DNA of 64,000 bases from Petunia secreta (lineage: Eukaryota > Streptophyta > Magnoliopsida > Solanales > Solanaceae), in the NCBI GenBank assembly GCA_029990175.1, contig JARKIP010000011.1, forward strand, positions 8,494,001 through 8,558,000. Direction: 5' to 3'. Both the position numbers and the translations under genes were made by a program. The notes below the pieces were generated by a model. The model was not told the DNA's origin, did not search any database, and saw only the letters and a program-made list of their open reading frames with translations. Shown here in pieces: positions 48,521 through 59,749 of this stretch. Numbering within the stretch: the first letter of the stretch is position 1; each line of letters opens with the position of its first letter.

Positions 48521-49954
48521 CAAACAATGAGCCGCCAACTTAGGCAGAAGGAAAGAATTTTTCTTGCGTGGTGGAGAAGCATCCAGCCAGTCAATCGGCA
48601 AAGCATAGACCCGACTCCGTAGAACACTCTGCAGTTCACTTGCCCATCCACCTAAATGGGGACTTGCGTCCATATCGCCTAGACTTTGGCGACCCACCGA
48701 ACAAGCGGCGATCTGCTCTGCAACCTTCACGTGGTCGGGTCACCTGACTATATAAGGCCCCAGGTAAGTTTATTTTTCACTTTTTGCACACCCTATTGTA
48801 AAAAGTAGAATATCCACTGACCGAAAATTGGTGTTCCGATGCACCCCAACCAGTAACAACACTCCAAATCACACACATACACCGGATTTCACCAACTGCT
48901 CACGGTTCCCTCTAACTATGTAAATTTTCGCTACAGATCTTGTATGTTTTCACCCTAAATTTTTAAAATTCTTGATTTTTCTAAGTGTGGGGTAAGTTAA
49001 ACATCATGTTGGGGGTGGGTTTTGGTGAACATCATGTTAGGGTTTGTTTTTAACTTGACATTGTAAAGATTTATACCTTATTATGTGTGTTATTGCTTAA
49101 AATTGTTGATTGAGTGAAGAAATGGGTAGAAGAAGAGAGTGAAAAAGAAAATAACCAAAATAAACTTTAAATGAAACTATGAACGTACCTTGTTTTGCTT
49201 GATAATCTTGAAAAGACTTGAACATGGTATGACTTTTGGTTGATTTTTCATTGAAAATTTGTTGAAAATGTGGTCTCGTTCTTGAGAGTGCATTTGAACA
49301 TAGTGAGAAGTTGAAAAGACCACAGAGGAGTGTGTTTTGGGGTGTTAAGGAACGTCAGAATGGAATAACTTGGAATCTGTGCACTGTAGTTGGATTTGGC
49401 CAATGATTCGGCAAGCCGCCGATGACGAAATTGATTTCACAATTTGAAGTGCGGAACACACTCCACGGGTCTGTAGTTCCACTTGAGGAGCCGCCGGTGT
49501 GGTCAGTGAGTGTGTGTTTTGTGCAAGAGAGGCTTGCCTCTGGAAACTTAAGCAGCGATCCGCCAAACAAGGTAAAAAGGTTGCAAGTTGAAATGCAAAG
49601 AAACATCGGCGGGCTGGCAAAATCCATTTGCGGAGCCGCCAGTTTGATCAGAATGTTTTTGCAATTGTGTGATTGAGGCTTGCCTCTCGCACTTCGACTG
49701 GTGGCCCGCTGATTCATATCAGCAAGGCTTTCTGCGATCTGCCCATTGCTATCTGCGATGCCGCATGTCTTTCTACGGCCACTGAATTTTACGCTTAACT
49801 GAAAAATTCCCTTTGACTCTACAACTGTTTTTCTTCTTTCTTTGATCTCATGTGTCGTAATTTTGTTAATCTTAGTATAGTATAGGAGTAGGATAATATA
49901 GCTAGTATAAGTGCTAACCTTTTACATGGAGTTGATCTTGTTCAGATACTGAAA
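48521..49954 (+). other. Athila long spacer with GC-rich near-palindromes, promoter-like words and a donor site
   Basis: There is no long frame across 1.4 kb. At least ten GC-rich near-palindromes resembling GGCGAYCCGCC or GGAGCCGCC occur between 48529 and 49765, against an AT-rich background. A G-box CACGTGG (48728-48734), a TATATAAGG (48749-48757) and a perfect donor CAG/GTAAGT (about 48761-48769) lie together. This is the region upstream of the 3' ORF. Confidence 0.6.
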
Positions 49955-49971
49955 TGGCACAGCGTCAAGCA

Positions 49972-50006
<35 letters not shown>

Positions 50007-51436
50007 ATATTCCTCCATCACACAGTTCTTCATAAAGTGGTCCTTCTGACAGTGATTTTTTCGACAATGAATCGAAGTAAACATCAACACTGATGAAGAG
50101 CATGAAGTGCTCATCTGTGAAAAAAGAGTTTTATTAGAGAGATTGGAAGAATTCAGCCCCGCCTTCTACAAGGCATTCCTTGAAATGGGGTGGATTGAGA
50201 TATTCACAAGGAGATTGGGTGCAGCTGCTGTGGCATTAATAATGGAATTTATGCTGCATTGAGTGAACAAACGAGACCAGAATGTGTGGTCGAATGCAGG
50301 GGCACAATCGTGGAAGTTTCAACAAGAACTCTAAATCAACATCTTCAACTTCCCAATTTTCACTCCAGATGAGTATATGGCTAAGCTACCATGAGCGAGA
50401 AAATGCAAAGAAAGTGGCTGGTCCCTATCATTGGGCGAGAGAAGAAACCAACTTGGAGCAGAGTAGGAGCCATAATTATAGCCCAAGATCTCAACTTTGA
50501 GGCCAAGGGCTGGAATGCTACTGTCAGTTCAAGAATCCTACCCACAAGAGAGAGCTACATAGTTACCCTGCGAAGGGAAATTCTTATTGGGTACATTATG
50601 GCTGGGATACAAATCAACCTGGGAGTTGAAATGGTGCAAGTGATGTTCGAGGTTGCTAGATCTGGGGGAGGAATTCTCCCCCATGCCAACACATTGGCAT
50701 ATTTTCTGATAAAGCAGGGGTGTGATACTTTTGGGGGGTGATGATTATGCCTTCGCTGCAAGAGGTTTTGAATTATATGAAATTGAAGATGAAAACAACC
50801 CAATCTACCCTACACCTGTTGCCCCTACTCATAAAGCACAATCGCAAGTTGATAGGCCATCATCCTCAAGAGCTCCTCCATCTCGTGTTCATAGGGAAGC
50901 TGAAGCCGCAGTATCAAACCTCACGCAAGAGCTTGAGGAATTACAAGGCAAGATCAAAGAGTTCAGTGTACTCCCATGCAACATGTCTTGAATGCAACCA
51001 CCTCCACCTTCATCAAGCAATGTCAACCCAATTGAATTTGACCAGTTGATTGCAGCCATTGATGCAAATTCCAAGGATATCTTGAAGATCAGAAAGTGCA
51101 TTCATGTGTTTTCCATTACACAAGTTTGCGATTACCCCAGCTGATGTATTGAAGCATATGAATTTGTTATAGAGTGAGAGGGAGCAAAGACAGGGATGGC
51201 CAGGTCAACCATCAGCCTCAAAAACTATGCACCAAAGGAACATGAGAAGAATGGGAGAAGAGGTACTTGGAGACTTGGGTGTGGTAAGAAACATAGAATT
51301 TGATGAAGAGGTACAAATGAATTTGGCTAGAATGGTTTCAGTGGAGGAAGCAGTACGAGCAATAGAGGGAAGAAGGCAAAGAAGACAACAAGCCCCGAAG
51401 GATCATGTTAAGGGCAAGGGCAAAGGAATTACCTGA
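49955..51436 (+). pseudogene. Athila 3' ORF (plant transposon-protein-like), broken
   Basis: It starts near ATGGCACAGCGTCAAGC (49953), then runs into a 31-A tract. Readable pieces are EEFSPAFYKAFLEMGW and VECRGTIVEVSTRTLNQHL (about 50145-50350), then RKWLVPIIG and IGYIMAGIQINLGVEMVQVM and ILPHANTLAYFLIKQGC (50391-50740), and a coiled coil (LTQELEELQGKIKEF, about 50915-50965). It matches the 3' ORF often called env-like in Athila, but shows no signal peptide or clear transmembrane segment in what is readable. Frameshifts near 50000, 50380 and 50740 and a TGA at 50989 break it. Confidence 0.7.
49973..50003 (+). repeat. 31-base poly(A) run in the Athila 3' ORF
   Basis: An uninterrupted A run inside the N-terminal coding part, after CAGCGTCAAGCAC. 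It shifts the frame. Confidence 0.95.
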
Positions 51437-51673
51437 GATGACTAGTGAGTTCTTCTCTCTCTTTTTGATTGACCCCATAAACTTTGATTTTGTTTTGGAT
51501 TAGTTGCTTTCAGACATAGTAAATTTTCATGTAGGGAGTGGGGATAGTTAATCTTTTGATGAATGTCCTAACTTTGTTAATATTAGTACGTTAATTTAGG
51601 ATGTTAATTATTTAATTTAGGATGTTAATTTTTAATGGAGGATGTTTAATTGCTTGTCTTTTAAATTTATAGT
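51437..51673 (+). other. Athila 3' region before the inserted element
   Basis: Non-coding AT-rich sequence, with three copies of ATTTAGGATGTTAATT-like words between 51590 and 51645. It continues after the insertion at 57653. Confidence 0.5.
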
Positions 51674-53059
51674 ATAATTGTTATCAAAGATAATTGAAAC
51701 GACCTCGGTCAGTCATTTCGGAAGTTAGGACTCCGATTAGTGTGCCGATAATTTTAAAATATTCGTAATGTCCATTAGGACCTGTCTGTAAAATTTGAGC
51801 TAAATCAAACCTCGTTTGGTAGGCATCGGAAGAAAATTTCAGTTTTTATTGTCGATAAATATTAAAAAGAAATTTTCGAGCTCGGTTTTGGCGAATGAGC
51901 TCCGATTCAAAATCAGAAAGCACCAGGTTCGTATGATTATTTGTGACTTTTTTGATCTTTCGAAAGTGAATTTCGATGTTGTTCGGCTAGTTTTCGCTAA
52001 AATGCCGAAAGTTAAATAATTTGACTTTTTTTCCATTTAAATTCGCATCTTGAGTTTCGTGAACCCGATTTGAGATCCGCCTTAGCGAGTATGCTACATA
52101 TATTTTGTATAACTTGTATGCAAAAGTTGGGATTATTTCAAATATCGTAGGGTTCCGTGTTAATTTTCATCGCGAAAAGAAAAGAAAGGAAAATAAAAAA
52201 ATGAAAAAGACAAAATGAAAGAAAGAAGTTTGGCAGTGGGGGTCAACTCAAATAAGGATCCTTTGCTTAAAATGCTAAGGGCGAGAAGATACAGAGAGAA
52301 AAACGAGAATGGAGCAGAAAACGTAGAAATGAAACAAAAAATGCCAGAAAATGAGAAAAGAGCCGGAGAAAAGTAGTATTTTCACCCCGAAATATTGAGG
52401 TAATGATCTTAATATATTGTTTGAGTTTATTACGTGTGTTTGAATATATTTTAACGGTAAACCTTGAAATATTAGACATCATTTTAATAAATTCAACTGA
52501 TAGTTTAAAGGGTCAATTGGGCCCGGATAATGAAATTGATTATATATTTGTACTCAGTGAGTGATGGAAAACATATAAATATAGTTTATTTAGGGTTTGG
52601 TTATGTGACCTTAAACCCTGTACATAGGCCTAGCCTGCGTATTGCGTATGCGAATAGGGCATTAGGTTCCTAACTAGATTGCCCTAAGACGTAAGGAATG
52701 AAACCGTTAGCCTTATGTGATATATTTTTCTGCTTATTGAACAAAATGGGATCGTTTGGCAATGAATCCAAAGGACAAAACGGTTATTGAGTGGCTATGC
52801 TAACTTTGTAACAAGGTAAGTGTTTACATGCATTTCTTTGGAGGCACCTGGCCTCGTGGATTTTCTACTACGTGTTCCTTACGTGTGTAGCTGTCTATAG
52901 GCGTACTCATTACGTCTTAGCTTTGGATTTATATTGTATATTATATGTTATGTCCTGTCGTTGGTATTATATTGAGGATTTGAGCATTGTACTTTGGCTG
53001 TGAGTTGAGATATACTTCCCGGCAGTCGATAAGAGTCCCACACCGGTGAAGGGTTATTA

Positions 53060-53266
53060 TTGCATCATATTGAGGGTAGGAGAAGTTCCGCCCTCGGAGC
53101 AGGAGGATTCCACTCCATTGCACCATATTGAGGGTAGGAGGATTCCGCCCTCAGAGCAGGAGGATTCCGCTCCATTGCATCATATTGAGGGTAGGAGGAT
53201 TCCGCCCACGGAGGAGGAGGACTCCGCTCCATCGTATCATATTGAGGGTAGGAGGATTCGGCTCCA
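53060..53266 (+). repeat. 57-bp tandem repeat, about 3.6 units
   Basis: The unit starts TTGCATCATATTGAGGGTAG and includes GGAGCAGGAGGATTCCGCTC. The 3' LTR has five units at 56407-56696. Because 57 is divisible by three, long spurious frames appear here. Confidence 0.93.
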
Positions 53267-53365
53267 TTCATTTGGCACATGTGACCCTTTGCATCATATT
53301 TCATTTCATCTCATTTCATTTCATTTCAGTTCATACCATTGTGTAGACTTGTGGTACATAACTAC

Positions 53366-53628
53366 TACTCCCTCCGTTTCAAAAAGGATGAACCTTTTCA
53401 CTTTTTGAAAGTCAATTTGACTAATCTTTGAACCTAAATTAGACTATATTAAATTAATATTTTTAAATAAAAATTTGCATATTCAAAAACTATACGAAAA
53501 GTAATATAACATACAACTCTTCGCATATCAATATGATGAAAAAAATCATCTTAAATTGTTGGTCAAAGTTCATCCAGTTTGACTCTCGAAAAGCGAAAAG
53601 GTTCATCCATTCTGAAACAGAGGGAGTA
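53366..53628. mobile_element. Stowaway-like MITE (259 bp) in the Tekay-like 5' LTR
   Basis: 53368-53626 has terminal inverted repeats CTCCCTCCGTTTCAAAAAGG and the complement of TTCTGAAACAGAGGGAG, flanked by TA duplications. The 3' LTR copy at 56770-56800 lacks it and preserves the empty site (AACTACTGTTCTGC), with TG in place of TA. Confidence 0.93.
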
Positions 53629-53685
53629 TTTTCCTTATACGTGCATTGCTTATTTGTCTATATATTACTGGCTCGTATTCTGGGT

Positions 53686-53822
53686 TGCGGGGATCGAGTT
53701 GCCCGCCGCTACGGTATAAATATATGGATCGGGTTGCACGTCGCAGCGGTATAAATATATGAATCGGGTTGCACGCCGCAACAGGATGAATATATGGATT
53801 GGGTCGCACGTTGCAACAGGAT
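53686..53822 (+). repeat. Short tandem repeats with GGGTTGCACGCCGCAAC words
   Basis: Four imperfect units of about 35 bp carry ATATATGGATCGGGTTGCAC-like sequence. The equivalent block in the 3' LTR is at about 56855-56994. Confidence 0.85.
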
Positions 53823-54482
53823 GTATTTCTGATTGTTGATGTGTTCGGGATACCTATATGTTCTGACTATCTTACGTTCCTGGTTGTTGAATAGTTTGTG
53901 ATTCCATACGTGTTTCTAGTTATTATCTGGCTTTGCCTTTTCATAATTTAAATAAGAGGAATTTGGTTTATCTGTTTCTTTTCTCCCTGCCTAGCTATCC
54001 TATTCTTTGAGGTGGCTAGTCTGCCCCACTTATTGAGTCCTTTTGACTCACCCTAGTTTGTTGTTTTTTTCTTGTCTATCTATTTCATTTCGGCAGGTTC
54101 GCTCCATGATTGAGTTCGCCACGTTGTGAAGGAGCAAAGACAACTTCAGCTGTTAGGGTGAGCCAGCTTTATTTCGGATGGCCACCAGTTTATTGGTTAT
54201 CATTTCAGTTGCATTCTGCTCCCTTCAGGAAGTATCTGTCTTCTTTTGTACTCTTAGATGTCTAGTCTGGATAGCCCTAAGCCTACTATGTCGGGTAGTC
54301 AGCTGTAATTTCTTTTGTACAGCTTAGAGGTATCAGTATGTTTGTGTTTTCTTTAAGTCTTGTCCTTATTTATGAATTGTTATATTTAGTTTCCGAATTA
54401 AATTAGTAAGGGTTCGCCCGACAGGTCTAGGGGAGGATGTTGGGTGCCCGCACAGCCTAACCGGATTCCGAGTCGTGTCAGT

Positions 54483-54494
54483 TGGTATCAGAGC
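54483..54494 (+). promoter_or_regulatory. tRNA-iMet-type PBS of the Tekay-like derivative
   Basis: TGGTATCAGAGC lies two bases after the LTR end. Confidence 0.93.
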
Positions 54495-56238
54495 CCGGTT
54501 TAGAGTCTATCCAGACTAAGACAGTGTCTAATAGAGTCTCGCTGATGGGTACGTAGACGTCCTTACTTATCTATGAGAGGCTATGATGGCATTTAAGGAG
54601 TTTCACTTCCTTCATTTCTGATCGTGCGTCGGTCTAGGATTCAAAAGTATTTTCGTTAATTCGTTAATTCCTTCACAGTAATTGTGAACCCTCGTGCGAC
54701 ATATCAGCAAACGGTATGAGTGCAATATGAAGCAGTAGCCTGGGGCTAGCACTAACGAAGCCCTGAGAGTTTTTGATCGTACTGACGATCTAGTTACGGA
54801 GGTCCCAGCTGTAGGAGCTCGCGATGGGCAAGGGAGCAGGGCCTTGTGGTTCCCTTGGCTCTCTACGATGCTTTTACGAGAATCTTGGTGATGCAGATAC
54901 CACAAAAACCTATTATTCGCTAGGTAGCTTATCAGGTTGCTGCATGTGCAGACGTTCGATCTCAGGGAGCTCCTTTTCCGGTTCTTAATATTGCTGCAGT
55001 AAATTATATTCCGGAGGTAGTATGTGTTGTACCTCTGATTGTTCTGGCTGGTTAGCCAAATGAGGTATCAGTTCGGTCCGAGTGCCTAAAGAGGTTGCAT
55101 TATTTTACGCGGTTGAACCTTCCGATATTCTTAAGCAATGCATCTGATAAACCTCGTGATTTTTTTAAAATAAAATAATACCAGAATATCCTTCAGGCTT
55201 TTGATTATATCGAGCGGTATGGTGTTAATTATTCTTCTTTCCAGTTTCAGGGTCCAGCCTGAATTGGTGGGCCGCTCTCGTATTAGCTAACTTGGTTCGG
55301 TTTTTCTTCTAGATTCGTGGAAAAGTTCCTTTCGAGTAGCAAGCGAGATGAAAAGATGTTGCCAGTTTGAGTGGATTGGACAGGGTAGCCTGTCGGTTAG
55401 CCTGGTGGTGTTTCAGAATAGGAGATTGAATTCTATAGGACGGCTGAATACGCATTCGAACTAGTCCGTGAGCCTTTCGAGAGATTCAAAGATTTACTGA
55501 TGACCTTTCTCCTTCCTTGAGATCCCAGATGGCTCGAGAGATTGAGGTCGAGATTTCAGTTGATGTTGCTGATAATATTGCTTAGAGGTTTGAGGCATAC
55601 CATAAGTTAGAGGGGGAAGAGTTAGAGTGGGAGAGCAAGAGATCCCGTGGCCTTAGTGGGTAACCATGGTACCTCATTTGGAGGTAAGAGTTCTGATTAT
55701 TTTGGGAGGTCACCTGCCAGGTTATTTCAGCTTGTAGAGCGTAATTCTTAAAGTGCACTAGTAGTTCATCAAGATAGACTCAGTGTTTTCTTTGTAGCTA
55801 TCAACAATCTGACCCGCTTCTATTTTCAGCGGAAAGGCGTTATCATTGTCATGAGTCTGGCTATTCTTTGAGGAGTTTTTCCTTACTCCGACAAGTAGGA
55901 AGTTGTCTTTTCTCTCGTCATCAGGCATCTGCGCAGTCGCAGGGTTTCATTTAGATCTCAATCAGCTAAAGAAATGCCACGATCCAGTAAAGGTTGAGAG
56001 CGTTGGTGGCAGTTATTCTTCTAGAAGTAATTATCAGGATAGCGGCTCGGCTCAGCCGTAGAGGCATTTCTAAGAACTGCCAGTCTTGCAAGATGCGAGG
56101 CATCCGATGTAGTAGACCCGTGTATTTCTTCTTCCCTTATATGTGAGTAAGATTTGATTCTTCCGATCTGTTTGGACTTCGCTTATCTTACCATGTTTCC
56201 ATGGATTCCATGAATATTGTTTCTATCAAGAATCGGTT
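54495..56238 (+). pseudogene. Degraded gag of the Tekay-like derivative
   Basis: No long frame survives. Gag-like pieces are visible, including a zinc-knuckle-like region near 55830-55870 (RYHCHESGYS) and a run up to 56230. The start region (GAGAGGCTATGATGGCATTT near 54575) matches the leader of the minus element near 24125. Sequence then joins LTR-internal sequence at about 56238, so protease to integrase were deleted. Confidence 0.65.
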
Positions 56239-57647
56239 GTGGTTGAGGCGTACTCATTACGCCTTAGCTTTGGATTTACATTGTATATTATATGTTATGT
56301 CGTGTTGTTGGTATTGCATTAAGGATTTGAGCATTGTACTCTGGCTGTGAGTTGACATATACTTCCCGGCAGTCGATGAGAGTCCCACGCCGGTGAAGGG
56401 TTATTATTGCATCATATTGAGGGTAGGAGAATTCCGCCCTCGGAGCAGGAGGATTCCGCTCCATTGCACCATATTGAGGGTAGGAGGATTCCGCCCTCGG
56501 AGCAGGAGGATTCCGCTCCATTGCATCATATTGAGGGTAGGAGGATTCCGCCCCGCCCTTGGAGCAGGAGGATTCTGCTCCATTGCATCATAATAAAGGT
56601 AGGAGGATTCCGCCCTCGGAGCAGGAGGATTCCGCTCAATCGCATCATATTGAGGGTAGGAGGATTCCGCCCTCGGAGCAGGAGGATTCCGCTCCATTCA
56701 TTTGGCACATGTGACATTTTGCATCATATTCATTTCATCTCATTTCATCTCATTCAGTTCATACCATTGTGTAGACTTGTGGTACATAACTACTGTTCTG
56801 CTTATACGTGCATTGCATATTTGTCTATATATTTCTGGCTCGTATTTTGGGTTGCGGGGATCGGCTTGCACACCGTAACGGTATAAATATATGGATCGGG
56901 TTGCACGTCGCAGCGGTATAAATATATGGATCGGGTTGCACGCCACAACAGGATGAATATATGGATCGGGTTGCACGCCGCAACATGATGTATTTCTGAT
57001 TGTTGATGTGTTCGGGATACCTATATGTTCTGGCTATCTTACGTTCCTGGTTGTTGAATAGTTTGTGATTCCATACGTGTTTCTAGTTATTATCTGGCTC
57101 TGGCTTTTCATAATTTAAATAAGAGGAATTTGGTTTATCTGTTTCTTTTCTCCCTGGCTAGCTATCCTATTCTTTGAGGTGGCTAGTCTGCCCCACTTAT
57201 TGAGTCCTTTTGACTCACCCTAGTTTGTTGTTTTTTTCTTGTCTATCTATTTCATTTCGGCAGGTTCGCTCCATGATTGAGTTCGCCACGTTGTGAAGGA
57301 GCAAAGACAACTTCAGCTGTTAGGGTGAGCCAGCTTTATTTCGGATGGCCACCAGTTTATTGGTTATCATTTCAGTTGCATTCTGCTCCCTTCAGGAAGT
57401 ATCTGTCTTCTTTTGTACTCTTAGATGTCTAGTCTGGATAGCCCTAAGCCTACTATGTCGGGTAGTCAGCTGTAATTTCTTTTGTACAGCTTAGAGGTAT
57501 CAGTATGTTTGTGTTTTCTTTAAGTCTTGTCCTTATTTATGAATTGTTATATTTAGTTTCCGAATTAAATTAGTAAGGGTTCGCCCGACAGGTCTAGGGG
57601 AGGATGTTGGGTTCCCGCACGGCCTAACCGGATTCCGGGTCATGTTA
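56239..57647 (+). repeat. 5'-truncated 3' LTR of the Tekay-like derivative
   Basis: It aligns from AGGCGTACTCATTACG (56240) with 52896 onward of the 5' LTR and is highly similar to the end, apart from the absent MITE and a longer 57-bp array. It ends GGGTCATGTTA, followed by the ATAAT duplication. Confidence 0.92.
56407..56696 (+). repeat. 57-bp tandem repeat, five units
   Basis: Same unit as 53060-53266 with one unit carrying an extra CCCCG insertion. The copy number difference shows expansion or contraction after insertion. Confidence 0.93.
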
Positions 57648-57652
57648 ATAAT

Positions 57653-58200
57653 GTAGTGTCCAATGAGGGATTTTAGTCATTTTTCATCTAAGTTATACCC
57701 TATCTATGACCAAAAGCTATATTACAGCCTTAGAAGTCCTATTTGATCCTTCAATAATTGACATGAAAGAAATAACAAAGTAACACTAAGGCCAAGCCTG
57801 TGACATTGTATGTACTTAACTTGCATTCATTTGTGAGAATGAGGGGCTAGACTTGAGGGTCTCTTTTGTTTGAATTATATTGAGAAATAGGGATTCATTC
57901 CTTGCGGTGAGAGCATTAGGGGACTTAATACTTGAAGATGCAATTAAGAGAGCCTTAGGTGAGTTGAGAAGGTAATTGTGCTATACATGCTCTAGTCATC
58001 ACTAGAAGCTCTAGTGATGTGGTTGTGACTTTGGCGATTGTGGATTGTTTGGTTGGATTCTCATATGTGAAACTAATTGTTAATATCAACCAAAGTCATG
58101 AACTTCCTCTTGTCTCAGTCTCATTGTTGAACTCAATCCCATTTCTAAATTTTGACACATAAGATAGTTCTTAATGTTGCTTGAGGACAAGCAAAAGCTT
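57653..58200 (+). other. Athila 3' untranslated region, resumed
   Basis: Non-coding sequence that continues 51437-51673 after the insertion and ends at the polypurine tract. I see no gene. TTGAGGACAAGCAAAAGCTT before the tract is typical of Athila ends. Confidence 0.6.
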
Positions 58201-58214
58201 AAGTTTGGGGGAAT
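58201..58214 (+). promoter_or_regulatory. Athila polypurine tract
   Basis: AAGTTTGGGGGAAT lies directly before the 3' LTR start. Confidence 0.85.
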
Positions 58215-59714
58215 TGATGTGTTGGTATTTTGCGTATATTTTCAATTCTTTTTTGACTAGCTTTCACATCTTAAAAGCTTTATTATTTGAGTAAATTTTA
58301 TGATTATCTCCAAGTTTTAGGTTAACAAAGAATATTAATGTACAAAGCCAACAAGAATGAAGAAAAGAGCAAAAATAAATGAACTTTTGCTACATTTTGA
58401 AGAACAAAGAGAACAGGCAGCAGGTTGATCGGAGACCCGCCGAATCACCTACCGAAGAAGGATCGAGTTCAAGAGCTCATCAAGTTCCAGTAAAGAAAAG
58501 AGGCGGACCGCCGATATATCTGCTGAAGGATTTTGCGACCGCGCAGAAGGAAATACGATTCTGCCGACCTTCACAGTGAGTTCAGAGACATATGCAAGTT
58601 GTTGGAGTTGTCCGCCAATGAACCTGCATCCCGTCGGACCTGCACCGCAAAACAAGATAACATAGGAGTTAGATTAGCCTCTGGCGGCCCCTCAACTCAT
58701 TATGTGCCCCGCCGAATTACCGGCGATCTAGCATAAAATAGGAAAAAATAGTAATTATTTAAATATTAGCCTAGTTTTCAAATCTATGCCTATAAATAGG
58801 TTGTTATGCCTCTGAGAAAGGAGACCCTTTTTTCATCTTAGATTATACTTTATTATACTTTTTAATATTCTTGGAGGCACAGGAAGGGCTTAAATTTGAA
58901 TCTTTTGTAAGGATTTATATGATTCTTGCCATTTCAGCTCTTACTATGTGTGTGTTAGACCCTAGTATGAATAGCTAAACTCATACTATGGGTTTATTCA
59001 TGAAGACTTAATGATTTTAACTTAAAACTTGCTTTCAATCTTGTGTAATCTATGGGTAAAGATGAATCTAGTTCTCTTTCGTACTTTCATTGACTAGGAT
59101 TTGAGGCACGGTCGTACTTGAACCTAACCCTACTTTGCCTTTATCACCCTAATAGGGTTGAAGGTATAGGTTAATAGAAACTAGCGACAATTTGGGTTAC
59201 ATTGGTTACGACCTACCCCATCTAAAGGGAAAGATCCAAAAAAGGTGATTCTCGCTCGGGTCCTTGGACTAGCGTTTTCGCGCCCCATTATTGACCCTAA
59301 CGGGCTTGATGAGGTAAACCCTCTTTATCCCTAACGGGTTTTGAGAAATATATTTGAGGTCCGACCATTTATGTTACCCATACAATTTGTGAGGTTACAA
59401 CAAGAGTTTAAGTAAAAGAATCTTGTCGGAATGAATAAACCCCTAGCTCATTCTCCATATTTACATCCATTTTAAAGTGTTAAGTCATTTTAATGTGTTT
59501 AGTGATAATCGATAGTTGTAGTTGTAGTTAACCCAATTCTTACAAATTTATACTTAGGAATATACGTACAATTCGTAAAACGCGTCACTATTCAATCTAA
59601 GACTAATAGGTTACAAGCTAGCTCCTTGAGGAAATCGACCCCGACTCTAATTGGGTACTACTATTTTTTACGATCACCCACACCTTTATAGGTGAGTGCA
59701 TTGAGCGTGGATCA
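58215..59714 (+). repeat. 3' LTR of the Athila element (1500 bp)
   Basis: It starts TGATGTGTTGGTATTTT and ends GAGCGTGGATCA, followed by the GTATT duplication. TATAAATA is at 58791. Many substitutions separate it from 28292-29789. Confidence 0.93.
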
Positions 59715-59749
59715 GTATTTTCATATTGAATTTTTTCAAACATTTTTTT

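Larger units (their letters stand above)
51679..54480 (+). repeat. 5' LTR of the Tekay-like derivative (2802 bp including MITE)
   Basis: It starts TGTTATCAAAGATAATTGAA and ends GAGTCGTGTCA. It contains a 57-bp tandem array (53060-53266), a MITE (53368-53626) and a 35-bp repeat block (53686-53822). It is related to the LTR at 24234-26263. Confidence 0.9.
51674..57652 (+). mobile_element. Deletion derivative of a Tekay-like element
   Basis: The element is 51679-57647 with perfect ATAAT duplications (51674-51678 and 57648-57652). It has a complete 5' LTR, an iMet PBS, degraded gag, then jumps near 56238 into the middle of the 3' LTR. All of pol and the first 1.2 kb of the 3' LTR are missing. 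The 5' LTR contains a MITE. The original TG...CA end is TG...TA at the 3' side through mutation. Confidence 0.92.
28287..59719 (+). mobile_element. Athila-type Ty3/gypsy element with three nested insertions
   Basis: The element is 28292-59714, flanked by perfect 5-bp duplications GTATT at 28287-28291 and 59715-59719. LTRs are 1498 and 1500 bp and differ by several percent by eye, so the insertion is old. Native order is LTR, PBS TGGCGCC..., gag, protease, RT/RNase H, integrase, long spacer, 3' ORF, polypurine tract, LTR. Removing the insertions at 32179-41887, 45696-48515 and 51679-57647 with one duplication each leaves about 12.9 kb, normal for Athila. It ends 263 bp downstream of the neprosin-like stop codon. 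Confidence 0.93.

Noticed and set aside
53046..53408. Open frame of 120 codons with repeated HHIEGRR units (and the 159-codon equivalent at 56407-56886)
   Set aside because: It lies over a 57-bp tandem repeat in an LTR. Because 57 is a multiple of three, every frame without a stop in one unit stays open. No family match.
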